Of a stretch of DNA of 6,563 nt, positions 1 through 5,832 are shown one piece after another (the first letter of the stretch is position 1; every line of letters begins with the position of its first letter). The DNA is from Thioalkalivibrio nitratireducens (GTDB lineage Bacteria; Pseudomonadota; Gammaproteobacteria; Ectothiorhodospirales; Ectothiorhodospiraceae): the NCBI GenBank assembly GCA_011390385.1, contig JAABSN010000186.1:1-6563 (forward strand), written 5' to 3'. The notes beneath the pieces were generated by a model, which saw nothing but the letters and a program-made list of their open reading frames with translations, did not search any database and had not been told where the DNA came from. Made by a program: the position numbers and the translations under genes.

Positions 1-679
1 ACTTGCGGTTACTGCCTCTCAGCGCCGTTTCCGGATCCACCCCGAGATGCCGTGCCCAGTTCACGACCGAGAACAGCACGTCCCCCACTTCGTCGGTGAG
101 TCGCTCGGGATCCATACCCCGGTCGAACTCGGTCTGCACTTCGTCGATCTCCTCCCGGATCTTTCCGATCACCGAGGCCGCTACGTCCCAATCAAACCCG
201 ACCCGTCGCGCCCGGCGCTGCAGTTTCGTCGCCCGGGCAAGGGCAGGCAATGCCAGGGGAATATCGTCCATCGCACCATGTCGATTACGGCCGATGCGCT
301 CCTCGGCCTTGGCCGATTCCCAGGCCGCCTCGCGTTCTTGGTCGTGGGCGAACTCGGCATCGGCAAAGACATGGGGATGCCGGCGCAGCAGCTTGTCGCC
401 GATCGCCGCCGCCACCGCGTCGAAATCGAAATGCCCTGCTTCCTCGCCAAGACGGGCCTGAAACACGACCTGGAACAGCAGGTCACCGAGTTCGTCACGG
501 ACGGCGTCGATGTCGCCGGAGGCAACGGCTTCACCCACTTCGTACGCCTCTTCCAGCGTGTAGGGGACGATCGACTCCGGCGTCTGTGCACGATCCCAGG
601 GGCAACCGCCATCAGGGTCACGCAGTCGGGCCATGATGGTCCGCAGGCGGCGCAAGGGATCGGGATCGTTGATGCTCAT
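1..679 (-). CDS. mazG: MazG nucleoside triphosphate pyrophosphohydrolase (C-terminus cut by window edge)
   Basis: Cytoplasmic enzyme that hydrolyses NTPs and dNTPs to the monophosphate and pyrophosphate; in E. coli it is a house-cleaning enzyme also linked to ppGpp level. I translated the minus strand from the ATG at 679-677 and found 226 codons without a stop, running off the left edge. E. coli MazG is about 263 residues, so roughly the last 35-40 are missing. Two MazG domains are visible. In the first, residues E43, E44, E47 precede E63 and D66 of ELGD, the Mg-binding EExxE...ExxD pattern. In the second, E176, E177, E180 are followed by E197 and D200. The segments RLRDPDGGCPWD (18-29), RRHPHVFAD (99-107) and VGFDW (160-164) are family hallmarks. 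The start is chosen by alignment to E. coli MazG from memory; no strong ribosome binding site precedes it. It is divergent from the SOR-like gene, with 126 bases between the two starts. Confidence 0.95.
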   Translation of the reverse strand, partial: MSINDPDPLRRLRTIMARLRDPDGGCPWDRAQTPESIVPYTLEEAYEVGEAVASGDIDAVRDELGDLLFQVVFQARLGEEAGHFDFDAVAAAIGDKLLRRHPHVFADAEFAHDQEREAAWESAKAEERIGRNRHGAMDDIPLALPALARATKLQRRARRVGFDWDVAASVIGKIREEIDEVQTEFDRGMDPERLTDEVGDVLFSVVNWARHLGVDPETALRGSNRK

Positions 680-713
680 GACCGGAGTGTAATGGTCGAC
701 GGCTCGCAAGGAA

Positions 714-738
714 ATAGTTGACTAAAATACTCTGGTAT
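714..738. promoter_or_regulatory. Putative IscR/Rrf2-family operator (type 1-like)
   Basis: This 25-base imperfect dyad reads ATAGTTGACT (714-723), AAAATA (724-729), CTCTGGTAT (730-738). Compared with the type 1 IscR site consensus of E. coli as I remember it, 23 of 25 positions agree; the mismatches are at 730 and 733. It overlaps the -35 box of the promoter for the gene at 806, the usual position for repression by a [2Fe-2S]-loaded Rrf2 regulator. A perfect 6-bp inverted repeat (AAATAC 725-730 / GTATTT 735-740) overlaps its right half. No regulator gene lies in this window, so the identity of the binding protein is inference; another Rrf2 member could use it. Confidence 0.5.
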
Positions 739-745
739 TTATATT
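718..745 (+). promoter_or_regulatory. Sigma70-type promoter of the SOR-like gene
   Basis: The -35 box TTGACT (718-723) and -10 box TATATT (740-745) each match the sigma70 consensus at 5 of 6 bases and are separated by 16 bases. The segment is sharply AT-rich against GC-rich surroundings. Transcription would start near 752, giving a leader of about 54 bases before the ATG at 806. The -35 box lies inside the putative Rrf2/IscR operator. The element is read directly from the sequence; activity is inferred. Confidence 0.65.
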
Positions 746-768
746 AGCACTTAACGAACTACCGAAAC

Positions 769-787
769 GCTTCCCGTCACGGGAAGC
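769..787 (+). other. Perfect 8-bp hairpin in the 5' leader of the SOR-like gene
   Basis: GCTTCCCG (769-776) and CGGGAAGC (780-787) are perfect reverse complements around a 3-base loop. The stem ends seven bases before the Shine-Dalgarno GAGGAGG (794-800). There is no T-run after it, so it is unlikely to be an intrinsic terminator. It may protect the mRNA 5' end or modulate translation; the sequence alone cannot say which. Being palindromic, it could also be a DNA site for a dimeric protein. Confidence 0.5.
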
Positions 788-805
788 CACAATGAGGAGG
801 CAGTC

Positions 806-1255
806 ATGAGTCAGCTCATCAGCAACTTCCCGCCCGATGGTGTCGTGACCCTCAATCGCGTGATCATCAAGCCGGAATACACCGTGGACGATCTTCAGGA
901 GCGCGTCGCAATGCTCTGCGAGAACGTGAAAACCTACCATTCCGACACCGGGTTCGTCGGCGGGTTCGTGGCCATGAATTCCGGGGCCGTGTCCAACGAA
1001 GGCTCGACCATCGGCCAGCCGGTGGACAGTCCGCTGAAGGACCGGGAAGCCCTGATCATCACGTTCTGGAAATCGTTCGAGGAACACGAGGCGTCGCACC
1101 GCAGCGAGACTTTCCAGCCGCTGTTCCGTGAAGTGCTCGATCTCTGCGAGAACGGCAACGAGGAGATCGCCTACGAGATGCTCTGGTCCGGCAAGGCGTA
1201 TTCCGAAGCCGAGGCACAGGCCGCTCGTGAAGCGAAGGCCCGGTACGCCGCCTGA
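806..1255 (+). CDS. Single-domain sulfur oxygenase reductase (SOR)-like protein, putative mononuclear iron site
   Basis: A 149-residue soluble protein with no signal peptide or membrane segment. The ATG follows an excellent Shine-Dalgarno, GAGGAGG at 794-800, five bases upstream. I place it near SOR, the cytoplasmic non-heme iron enzyme that disproportionates and oxygenates elemental sulfur. Shared features with Acidianus ambivalens SOR, recalled from memory: a Cys before GFVG (C38; GFVG 49-52), TFWK (86-89) followed by HEASH (H94, H98; HEEMH in SOR), and YE (123-124). The spacings C38-H94, H94-H98 and H98-E124 are 56, 4 and 26, against 55, 4 and 24 for C31, H86, H90 and E114 of SOR. SOR is about 308 residues and is an internal duplication; this gene covers only the ligand-bearing N-terminal half, so it would need to dimerise to make the alpha+beta barrel. 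Alternative: another antibiotic-biosynthesis-monooxygenase-like barrel protein. It has its own promoter and is probably monocistronic. Existence of the gene is near certain; function is tentative. Confidence 0.6.
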   Translation: MSQLISNFPPDGVVTLNRVIIKPEYTVDDLQERVAMLCENVKTYHSDTGFVGGFVAMNSGAVSNEGSTIGQPVDSPLKDREALIITFWKSFEEHEASHRSETFQPLFREVLDLCENGNEEIAYEMLWSGKAYSEAEAQAAREAKARYAA

Positions 1256-1279
1256 ATCAACCCAATGGCGTGACGCCGG

Positions 1280-1297
1280 GTCAACGCCAACGTTGAC
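1280..1297 (+). terminator. Hairpin after the SOR-like gene, possible terminator
   Basis: GTCAACG (1280-1286) and CGTTGAC (1291-1297) form a perfect 7-bp stem with a 4-base loop, 25 bases after the stop codon at 1253-1255. No run of T follows, so it is not a standard intrinsic terminator. It could mark the mRNA 3' end or be part of the neighbouring repeat element. Confidence 0.3.
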
Positions 1298-1300
1298 GAT

Positions 1301-1491
1301 GCAACGCGTAGGGTGCCTATGAGCGCAGCGAATTGCACCGTTCGAGGCCCAGGAGGCCTGGTGCCGTTCCGGTGCGGTTCGGCTTCGCCTCACGGCACCC
1401 TACGGGTTCTCTCACGCCAACGGCCATGGCCTGCATGCCACCCCGAAACATGAAAGGTCATCGGCCAGGGGGCTGGCCTCCTACGCGTTGC
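1301..1491. repeat. 191-bp non-coding element bounded by 12-bp inverted repeats, with nested inverted repeats
   Basis: Outer arms GCAACGCGTAGG (1301-1312) and CCTACGCGTTGC (1480-1491) are perfect reverse complements. Inside, CGTAGGGTGCC (1307-1317) pairs perfectly with GGCACCCTACG (1394-1404). The enclosed core carries GAGCGCAGCGAATTGCACCG and TTCGGCTTCGCCTCACGG motifs. I recognise these from memory as a dispersed intergenic repeat common in proteobacterial genomes. Further small dyads lie within: CCAGG/CCTGG (1349-1361), GGCCATGGCC (1422-1431) and GGCCAG/CTGGCC (1463-1478). No transposase or believable reading frame is present and I see no clear target-site duplication. A non-autonomous MITE- or REP-like element is the best description; alternatively, two adjacent unrelated dyads. 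Confidence 0.6.
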
Positions 1492-1706
1492 GTGGCGCTG
1501 GTGTGACACGCACGGGAATCCGAAAGGCGCGGCCGACACCCCCGGATCTCCCCCAACGGCCCCGTCTTCCGTATACTCCCCCTGTCGTCAGCGACGAGGC
1601 CGGTCGGGCCTACTGCGGCGACGCATTGCAGATGTAACGCATTCCGCCGACACTGCAAGTGCCGGAGCGGTTTGAAAAACGCAGTGAATTTCGGGGAGCT
1701 TCGAGG
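1492..1706 (+). other. Non-coding leader upstream of the antiporter operon
   Basis: With the preceding repeat element this completes a 450-base gap without a gene. The operon promoter should lie here. The only candidate I see is TATACT at 1572-1577, a 5 of 6 match to a -10 box, but there is no recognisable -35 box 16-18 bases upstream, so I do not call a promoter. The Shine-Dalgarno GGGGAG (1693-1698) for mnhE is at the end. I see no riboswitch or RNA gene. Confidence 0.35.
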
Positions 1707-2192
1707 GTGCGGAAATCCGATCTCAGTCTGGCGCTCGTACTCGCAATCATCTGGCTCCTCTTCTCCGGTTTCTGGACCCATCCCATCATCGTCCCGCTGG
1801 GTGCGGTCTCCGTCGTACTGAGCGTCTGGCTGAGCCGGCGTCTGGGCATCGTCGATCATCTCGAACACCCGCTGAGCCGTCTGGCGGCGGCACTGCGCTA
1901 CTGGCCGTGGCTGCTGATCCAGATTCTGCAGTCCAGCACCCAGGTCGCCCGCCACGTCCTGTCGCCGACGCTCAGGATCAAGCCACGCATCCTGCGGCTC
2001 CCGATCACCCAACAGACCGACCTCGGCCGCGCGACACTGGCCAACTCGATCACGCTGACGCCAGGTACGACGTCGATCCACGTGCGCAGGAACGAGATCT
2101 GGTTCTATGCACTCGACGAGGACAGCGCCCAGGGAACGCTTTCCGGCGAGATGGATCGGCAGGTGCGGCGGTTCGAAGGGAGCAAGCCATGA
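1707..2192 (+). CDS. mnhE: Monovalent cation/H+ antiporter subunit E (MrpE/MnhE)
   Basis: Small membrane subunit of the Mrp/Mnh multisubunit Na+/H+ antiporter of the inner membrane. Counting from the GTG at 1707 it has 161 residues, the usual length for the family. Two N-terminal membrane segments (about residues 6-23 and 26-42) and a third hydrophobic stretch (about 59-74, containing YWPWLLIQI) precede a soluble C-terminal domain containing LANSITLTPGT, the family signature. The frame stays open upstream to another GTG at 1659, which would add 16 mostly polar residues. I prefer 1707 because GGGGAG (1693-1698) lies eight bases before it and the membrane segment then begins near residue 6. The stop overlaps the start of mnhF. 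It is the first gene of the operon. Confidence 0.93.
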   Translation: MRKSDLSLALVLAIIWLLFSGFWTHPIIVPLGAVSVVLSVWLSRRLGIVDHLEHPLSRLAAALRYWPWLLIQILQSSTQVARHVLSPTLRIKPRILRLPITQQTDLGRATLANSITLTPGTTSIHVRRNEIWFYALDEDSAQGTLSGEMDRQVRRFEGSKP

Positions 2193-2497
2193 TGTACGTG
2201 GTGGCCGGCATCGCGATCCTCCTGACGATGGGGATGGCGCTGGCGCGGGTGATGGCCGGGCCCACGCTGTACGACCGCATCCTCGCGACCAACGTCTTCG
2301 GGACCAAGACCGTGCTGATCATCGCCGTCATCGGCTTCCTGGTTGGCCGCCCCGAATTCATCGACATCGCGATCGTGTACGCGCTGATCAACTTCATCGG
2401 CATCGTCGCGGTATTGAAATTCTTCGAATATGGCAGTCTCGGCTCGGGTTCGAAGGAACTGGCCGGCAAGGACCGGCAGCCCGAGGAACCGCGCTGA
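2189..2497 (+). CDS. mnhF: Monovalent cation/H+ antiporter subunit F (MrpF/MnhF)
   Basis: A 102-residue subunit with three predicted membrane helices (about 4-22, 37-53 and 58-76). The family signature GPTLYDRILATNVFGTK occupies residues 24-40, with D29-R30 at the usual place, followed by FIDIAIVYALINFIG (57-71). The charged tail after the last helix is hydrophilic and slightly longer than in many homologues. The start is the first of two adjacent in-frame ATG codons (2189 and 2192); the first shares ATGA with the mnhE stop, and the GAAGGGAG-like ribosome binding site (about 2175-2182) lies seven or ten bases before them. Its role in the complex is required for antiport in classical Mrp systems, but its own transport role is unclear. 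Confidence 0.93.
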   Translation: MMYVVAGIAILLTMGMALARVMAGPTLYDRILATNVFGTKTVLIIAVIGFLVGRPEFIDIAIVYALINFIGIVAVLKFFEYGSLGSGSKELAGKDRQPEEPR

Positions 2498-2826
2498 TGG
2501 CCCTGCTGCTCGACCTCGTCAGCTGGGCCCTGCTATTGACCGGGTCCGCGTTTCTGCTGATCGGCGGCATCGGCCTGCTGCGCTTTCCCGACTTCTATTC
2601 GCGACTGCAGGCCGCCGGCATCACCGACACCGTTTCCTCGATCGCCATCCTGCTGGGTCTGACCCTGCAGGCCGACGCGCTGCCGACCGCCGTGAAGCTG
2701 CTGTTCACGCTCGGCTTCCTGCTGTTCACCGCCCCGCTGGCATCGCTCGCGCTGGCGAAAGCGGCCCGGCACAGCAAGGTCGAACCCTGGCAACCGGGGG
2801 ACGGAGGTGGGTCATCGCCGCCCTGA
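2497..2826 (+). CDS. mnhG: Monovalent cation/H+ antiporter subunit G (MrpG/MnhG)
   Basis: A 109-residue membrane subunit with three helices (about 7-27, 45-60 and 64-85). The hallmark LRFPDFYSRLQAAGITDT occupies residues 28-45 and is diagnostic of MnhG. The ATG overlaps the mnhF stop by one base (TGATG at 2495-2499), and GAGGAA lies just upstream, so translation is probably coupled. The C-terminal tail is hydrophilic and ends in a Gly/Ser/Pro stretch that overlaps the beginning of the next gene. A single-base change near 2807-2811 would remove this stop and extend the protein by a shadow frame, which argues that the sequence is correct there. Confidence 0.93.
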   Translation: MALLLDLVSWALLLTGSAFLLIGGIGLLRFPDFYSRLQAAGITDTVSSIAILLGLTLQADALPTAVKLLFTLGFLLFTAPLASLALAKAARHSKVEPWQPGDGGGSSPP

Positions 2827-3377
2827 TCGACATCCTGCTGCTGGCCTTTCTGGTCGCGGTCGCCTTGGCGACGGTCTGGATTCGCAACCTGTTCGCAGCC
2901 ACCATGCTGATGGGTATCTTCAGCCTGCTCGCGGCATCGCTGTACGTGCTTCTGGATGCGCCGGACGTTGCGCTGACCGAGGCCGCCGTGGGCGCCGGGG
3001 TGTCGATCATCCTGATGCTGGGTGCCCTGGTGCTGACCACCAGCAAGGAGAAGGTCCACGACACCAGGCACAACCTGCTGGCGCTGGTCGTCGTGCTGAT
3101 CACCGGCGGGGCATTGATCTACGGCACGATGGATATGCCGAATTTCGCCGATCCCGAGGCCCCCGCACACCAGCACGTCGCGCCACGGTATGTGCAGGAT
3201 TCGGTCGACGAGATCGGCATCCCGAACATGGTGACCTCGGTGCTCGCGAGCTATCGCGGACTCGATACGCTGGGTGAGGTGCTGGTGATCTTCTCCGCCG
3301 GCGTCGCCGTGCTGCTCCTGCTCGGTACCGGGACTTACCGCCGGCGGCCTCGCCCACCCAGGAACAGACCGCAATGA
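2814..3377 (+). CDS. MrpA C-terminal-like subunit (MbhD/DUF4040 plus MbhE modules), no canonical start codon
   Basis: Membrane subunit equivalent to the C-terminal part of MrpA, encoded here as its own gene. Residues about 4-75 are the MbhD/DUF4040 module: three helices with the signature DAPDVALTEAAVGAG (48-62; D51 and E56). A periplasmic loop follows with DMPNFADPEAPAHQHVAPRY, then IPNMVTSVLASYRGLDTLGE and a last helix, the MbhE-like module. The tail YRRRPRPPRNRPQ is strongly basic. Conservation begins at about 2814, but the frame has no ATG, GTG or TTG near there. I chose ATC at 2814 because GGAGG (2803-2807) is six bases before it and the length to the conserved Asp fits homologues I remember. 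CTG at 2823, overlapping the mnhG stop as CTGA, is the alternative. The frame stays open further upstream (ATG at 2430), but that part is a shadow of mnhF and mnhG. The 3' end overlaps mnhB by ATGA. Confidence 0.85.
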   Translation: MAALIDILLLAFLVAVALATVWIRNLFAATMLMGIFSLLAASLYVLLDAPDVALTEAAVGAGVSIILMLGALVLTTSKEKVHDTRHNLLALVVVLITGGALIYGTMDMPNFADPEAPAHQHVAPRYVQDSVDEIGIPNMVTSVLASYRGLDTLGEVLVIFSAGVAVLLLLGTGTYRRRPRPPRNRPQ

Positions 3378-3802
3378 GCCCGCACATCGTCCTGCGGGTC
3401 GGCGCGAAGGTGCTGATCCCGGTGATCCTGCTGTTTGCGCTGTATATCCAGTTTCATGGCGAATACAGCCCGGGCGGCGGGTTCCAGGCCGGGATCATCT
3501 TCGCCGCCGCACTCGTGCTCTACACGCTGATTTTCGGTCTCGATGCAGTGCAGCGGGCAGTACCCCCAACGGCCGTGCATCTGCTCAGCGCGTGCGGCGC
3601 GCTGCTCTACATTGGCATCGGCGTCTGGGCCATGTTCGCCGGCGGCCATTTCCTCGAGTACAAGGTCCTGGCCGCCGACCCGCAGCTGGGCGAGACCATC
3701 GGTATCATCCTGATCGAACTGGGCGTGGGGATCACCGTCGGCGCGGTGGTGGTCACCCTCTTCTATTCCTTCGCCGGACGCACACGGAAACAGGAGAACT
3801 GA
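3374..3802 (+). CDS. mnhB: Monovalent cation/H+ antiporter subunit B (MrpB/MnhB)
   Basis: A 142-residue membrane subunit of the MnhB family, with four predicted helices (about 11-27, 37-56, 65-89 and 108-133). The loop signature HGEYSPGGGFQAG at residues 28-40 is typical of MrpB. The second half contains ETIGIILIELGVGITVGAVVV, a conserved acidic membrane stretch. The ATG shares ATGA with the preceding stop and AGGAA lies upstream at about 3359-3363. It follows the MbhD/E-type gene, as in Mrp and membrane-bound hydrogenase operons, where these subunits pack together between the antiporter-like modules. Confidence 0.94.
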   Translation: MSPHIVLRVGAKVLIPVILLFALYIQFHGEYSPGGGFQAGIIFAAALVLYTLIFGLDAVQRAVPPTAVHLLSACGALLYIGIGVWAMFAGGHFLEYKVLAADPQLGETIGIILIELGVGITVGAVVVTLFYSFAGRTRKQEN

Positions 3803-3805
3803 TCC

Positions 3806-4171
3806 GTGGAATGGCTCGGACTCTACAATTACTGGGTCGTGGTCGTGCTGATGATGACGGGTTTCTACGTGGTCATCGCGCAGGGCAACCTGATCAAGAA
3901 AATCGTCGGCCTGAACATCTTTCAGACCTCGGTCTTCATCTTCTACATCAGCCTCTCGAAACTTGACGGGGGCACCGCCCCGGTCCACGTCGAGGGCATC
4001 ACCGCGTACAGCAACCCCCTCCCGCATGTACTGATCCTCACCGCGATCGTCGTCGGCGTCGCGCTGACGGCGGTGGGCCTGGCGCTCGCCGTGCGCATCC
4101 ACGAGGAATACGGGTCGATCGAGGAGGACGAGATCCAGGCCCAGGACGAAGAGGACGCGCGGAACGCATGA
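3806..4171 (+). CDS. mnhC: Monovalent cation/H+ antiporter subunit C (MrpC/MnhC, NuoK-like)
   Basis: A 121-residue NuoK-family subunit with three helices (about 9-25, 33-50 and 74-97). The signature NPLPHVLILTAIVVG is at residues 70-84. It starts with GTG at 3806, three bases after the mnhB stop; AGGAG at 3792-3796 is nine bases upstream and supports this start. The last 22 residues are unusually acidic (ten Asp or Glu between residues 100 and 117), a cytoplasmic tail. NuoK homologues contribute conserved charged residues to the ion path. The stop overlaps mnhD by ATGA. Confidence 0.94.
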   Translation: MEWLGLYNYWVVVVLMMTGFYVVIAQGNLIKKIVGLNIFQTSVFIFYISLSKLDGGTAPVHVEGITAYSNPLPHVLILTAIVVGVALTAVGLALAVRIHEEYGSIEEDEIQAQDEEDARNA

Positions 4172-5646
4172 TCGAGCACCTTCCCGCGCTGCAGGTCGTC
4201 CTGCCGTTGCTGGCTGCACCACTGCTCCTGTTCCTGGTGCGCTGGCCGACCGTGGCCTGGGCATTCACGACGGCCGTCACCTGGGCCACCTTCCTCGTCG
4301 CCGCCCTGCTTCTGGAGCAGGTCTGGGGCGGCGCCGTGATCAGCTATGCCCACGGCGGCTGGGAACCCCCCTGGGGTATCGAGTACCGGGTCGACACGGT
4401 CAGCGCCTTCGTGCTGCTGATCATCGCCGGCATCAGCGCCATCGTGATGCCGTTCGCCCGGGACAGCGTCGAGCAGGAGGTTGCCCCGGACCGCATCGCA
4501 TGGTTCTACAGCGCCTTCCTGCTGGCCAACGCCGGTCTGCTCGGCATTGCAATCACCGGCGACGCGTTCAACATCTTCGTGTTCTTCGAGATCTCGGCCA
4601 TCGCGTCCTATGCGCTGATCGCGATGGGCCGGGACCGCCGCGCCCTGCTGTCGACGTTCAACTACCTGATCATGGGCACCATCGGCACGACCTTCCTGCT
4701 GATCGGCATCGGCTTCATGTACATGATGACCGGCACGTTGAACCTCGCGGACCTCGCCGAGCGTCTGCCCGAGGTGCGCGACACCACGACGATCCGCGCG
4801 GCCTTCGCCTTCATCGCGGTCGGGGTCTCGCTGAAGCTGGCCCTGTTCCCGCTGCACCTCTGGCTGCCGAACGCCTATACCTACGCACCGTCGATGGTCA
4901 CGGTGTTCCTTTCGGCCACGGCGACCAAGGTCGCCATCTACGTGCTGCTGCGGTTCTTCTATTCCGTGTTCGGCGCCGAGTTCTCGTTCGGCGAACTGCC
5001 GATGGACCACGTGCTGATGCCGCTGGCACTGCTCGGCATCCTCCTGCCCTCGATCGTCGCGATCTTCCAGGATGACGTGAAGCGCATGCTGGCCTATTCC
5101 AGCGTCGCGCAGGTCGGCTACATCATCCTCGGCATCAGCTTCGCCACCGCGCTGGGCCTGACGGCGTCGATGCTGCACCTGTTCAACCATGCGATCACCA
5201 AGGCGGCACTGTTCATGGCCCTGGGCGCGATCGTCTACCAGATCGGCGGCACCCAGCTGAGCCGAATGGCGGGTATCGCGCGGGACATGCCCTGGACCAT
5301 GGCGGCGTTCGTGATCGGCGGCCTGAGCCTGATCGGTGTGCCGCTGACCGCCGGGTTCATCACCAAGTGGTACCTGCTGCTGGCGGCGCTGGACAGCGGC
5401 TACTGGCCGATCGCGGTGTTCCTGCTGGCGACCTCGCTGCTCGCGGTGATCTACATCTGGCGGGTGGTCGAGGTAGCGTACTTCCGCGAGCGACCTGCCG
5501 ACGCTCCGGTGGTTGGCGAGGCTCCGCTGGCGTTGTTGCTCCCGACCTGGACACTGGCGCTGGCCAGCATCCTGTTCGGCATCTACACCGCGCTGCCGGT
5601 GGGCGCCGCCAGCCGCGCCGCCACGATCCTGATGGGAGGCTACTGA
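4168..5646 (+). CDS. mnhD: Monovalent cation/H+ antiporter subunit D (MrpD/MnhD, NuoN/NuoL family)
   Basis: A full-length, 492-residue ion-translocating subunit of the complex I antiporter family, with about 14 predicted helices. Residues expected for the proton path are present: E141 in NIFVFFEISAIASYAL (TM5), K223 in SLKLALFPLHLWLPNAY (TM7), H341 and K345 in HAITKAALF, and the discontinuous-helix sequence KRMLAYSSVAQVGY. These match the conserved Glu/Lys pairs of NuoN, NuoL and MrpD. Length is normal for MrpD (about 490-500). The ATG overlaps the mnhC stop as ATGA. Downstream the operon is interrupted by a 381-base repeat-containing gap before the next subunit. No frameshift is seen. An exact split between MrpD and the similar MrpA N-terminal part rests on order (after mnhC) and size. 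Confidence 0.94.
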   Translation: MIEHLPALQVVLPLLAAPLLLFLVRWPTVAWAFTTAVTWATFLVAALLLEQVWGGAVISYAHGGWEPPWGIEYRVDTVSAFVLLIIAGISAIVMPFARDSVEQEVAPDRIAWFYSAFLLANAGLLGIAITGDAFNIFVFFEISAIASYALIAMGRDRRALLSTFNYLIMGTIGTTFLLIGIGFMYMMTGTLNLADLAERLPEVRDTTTIRAAFAFIAVGVSLKLALFPLHLWLPNAYTYAPSMVTVFLSATATKVAIYVLLRFFYSVFGAEFSFGELPMDHVLMPLALLGILLPSIVAIFQDDVKRMLAYSSVAQVGYIILGISFATALGLTASMLHLFNHAITKAALFMALGAIVYQIGGTQLSRMAGIARDMPWTMAAFVIGGLSLIGVPLTAGFITKWYLLLAALDSGYWPIAVFLLATSLLAVIYIWRVVEVAYFRERPADAPVVGEAPLALLLPTWTLALASILFGIYTALPVGAASRAATILMGGY

Positions 5647-5797
5647 TGCGCAGGCGCGTTTCGCATCGCAGCCCCATTCCGGAAGGCAACGCGATGCCTG
5701 CCGACCCGGTCGGACCTGGAAGAGCCCTGCCGCCCCTGCCTGCCGTCGAAAGGATCGGAAACCGTCGCCCACCGCCGTTGAGGCGAGCGACGCAGCC
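5647..5797. other. Non-coding stretch at the start of the intra-operon gap
   Basis: No convincing gene. An 81-codon frame begins with an ATG overlapping the mnhD stop (TGATG, 5644-5648) and ends at 5891, but it has no homologue I recognise and runs through the repeats. Small dyads are present: GCATCGC/GCGATGC (5663-5669 and 5691-5697) and CCGACC-C-GGTCGG (5701-5713). No T-run follows, so no terminator is called. Confidence 0.5.
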
Positions 5798-5832
5798 ACG
5801 TGGCAATCCCAGCGGCGCATGGATTGCCACGT
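5798..5832. repeat. Dispersed palindromic repeat, inverted pair
   Basis: ACGTGGCAATCC (5798-5809) and GGATTGCCACGT (5821-5832) are perfect 12-bp reverse complements with an 11-base loop. Together with the flanking GCGAGCGACGCAGCC and CTCCTCGCAATGACG they make a cruciform-capable unit. I recognise the combination of GGCAATCC and GTCATTGCGAG motifs from memory as a repeat scattered in many bacterial intergenic regions. Confidence 0.75.

Noticed and set aside
47..721. Plus-strand open frame of 224 codons at the left edge
   Set aside because: It lies opposite mazG, whose minus-strand translation has all family motifs; the plus-strand frame resembles nothing.
722..1393. Minus-strand open frame of 223 codons covering the SOR-like gene
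   Set aside because: Its start lies within the repeat element and it ends in the promoter region; the opposite strand has a strong Shine-Dalgarno, promoter and recognisable motifs.
1572..1577. TATACT as a -10 box for the antiporter operon
   Set aside because: No -35 box at the right spacing; a single hexamer is too weak to call a promoter.
2430..2813. Extension of the MrpA C-terminal-like gene back to the ATG at 2430
   Set aside because: That part lies in a third frame inside mnhF and mnhG and gives an Arg/Ala-rich shadow sequence; conservation begins only near 2814.
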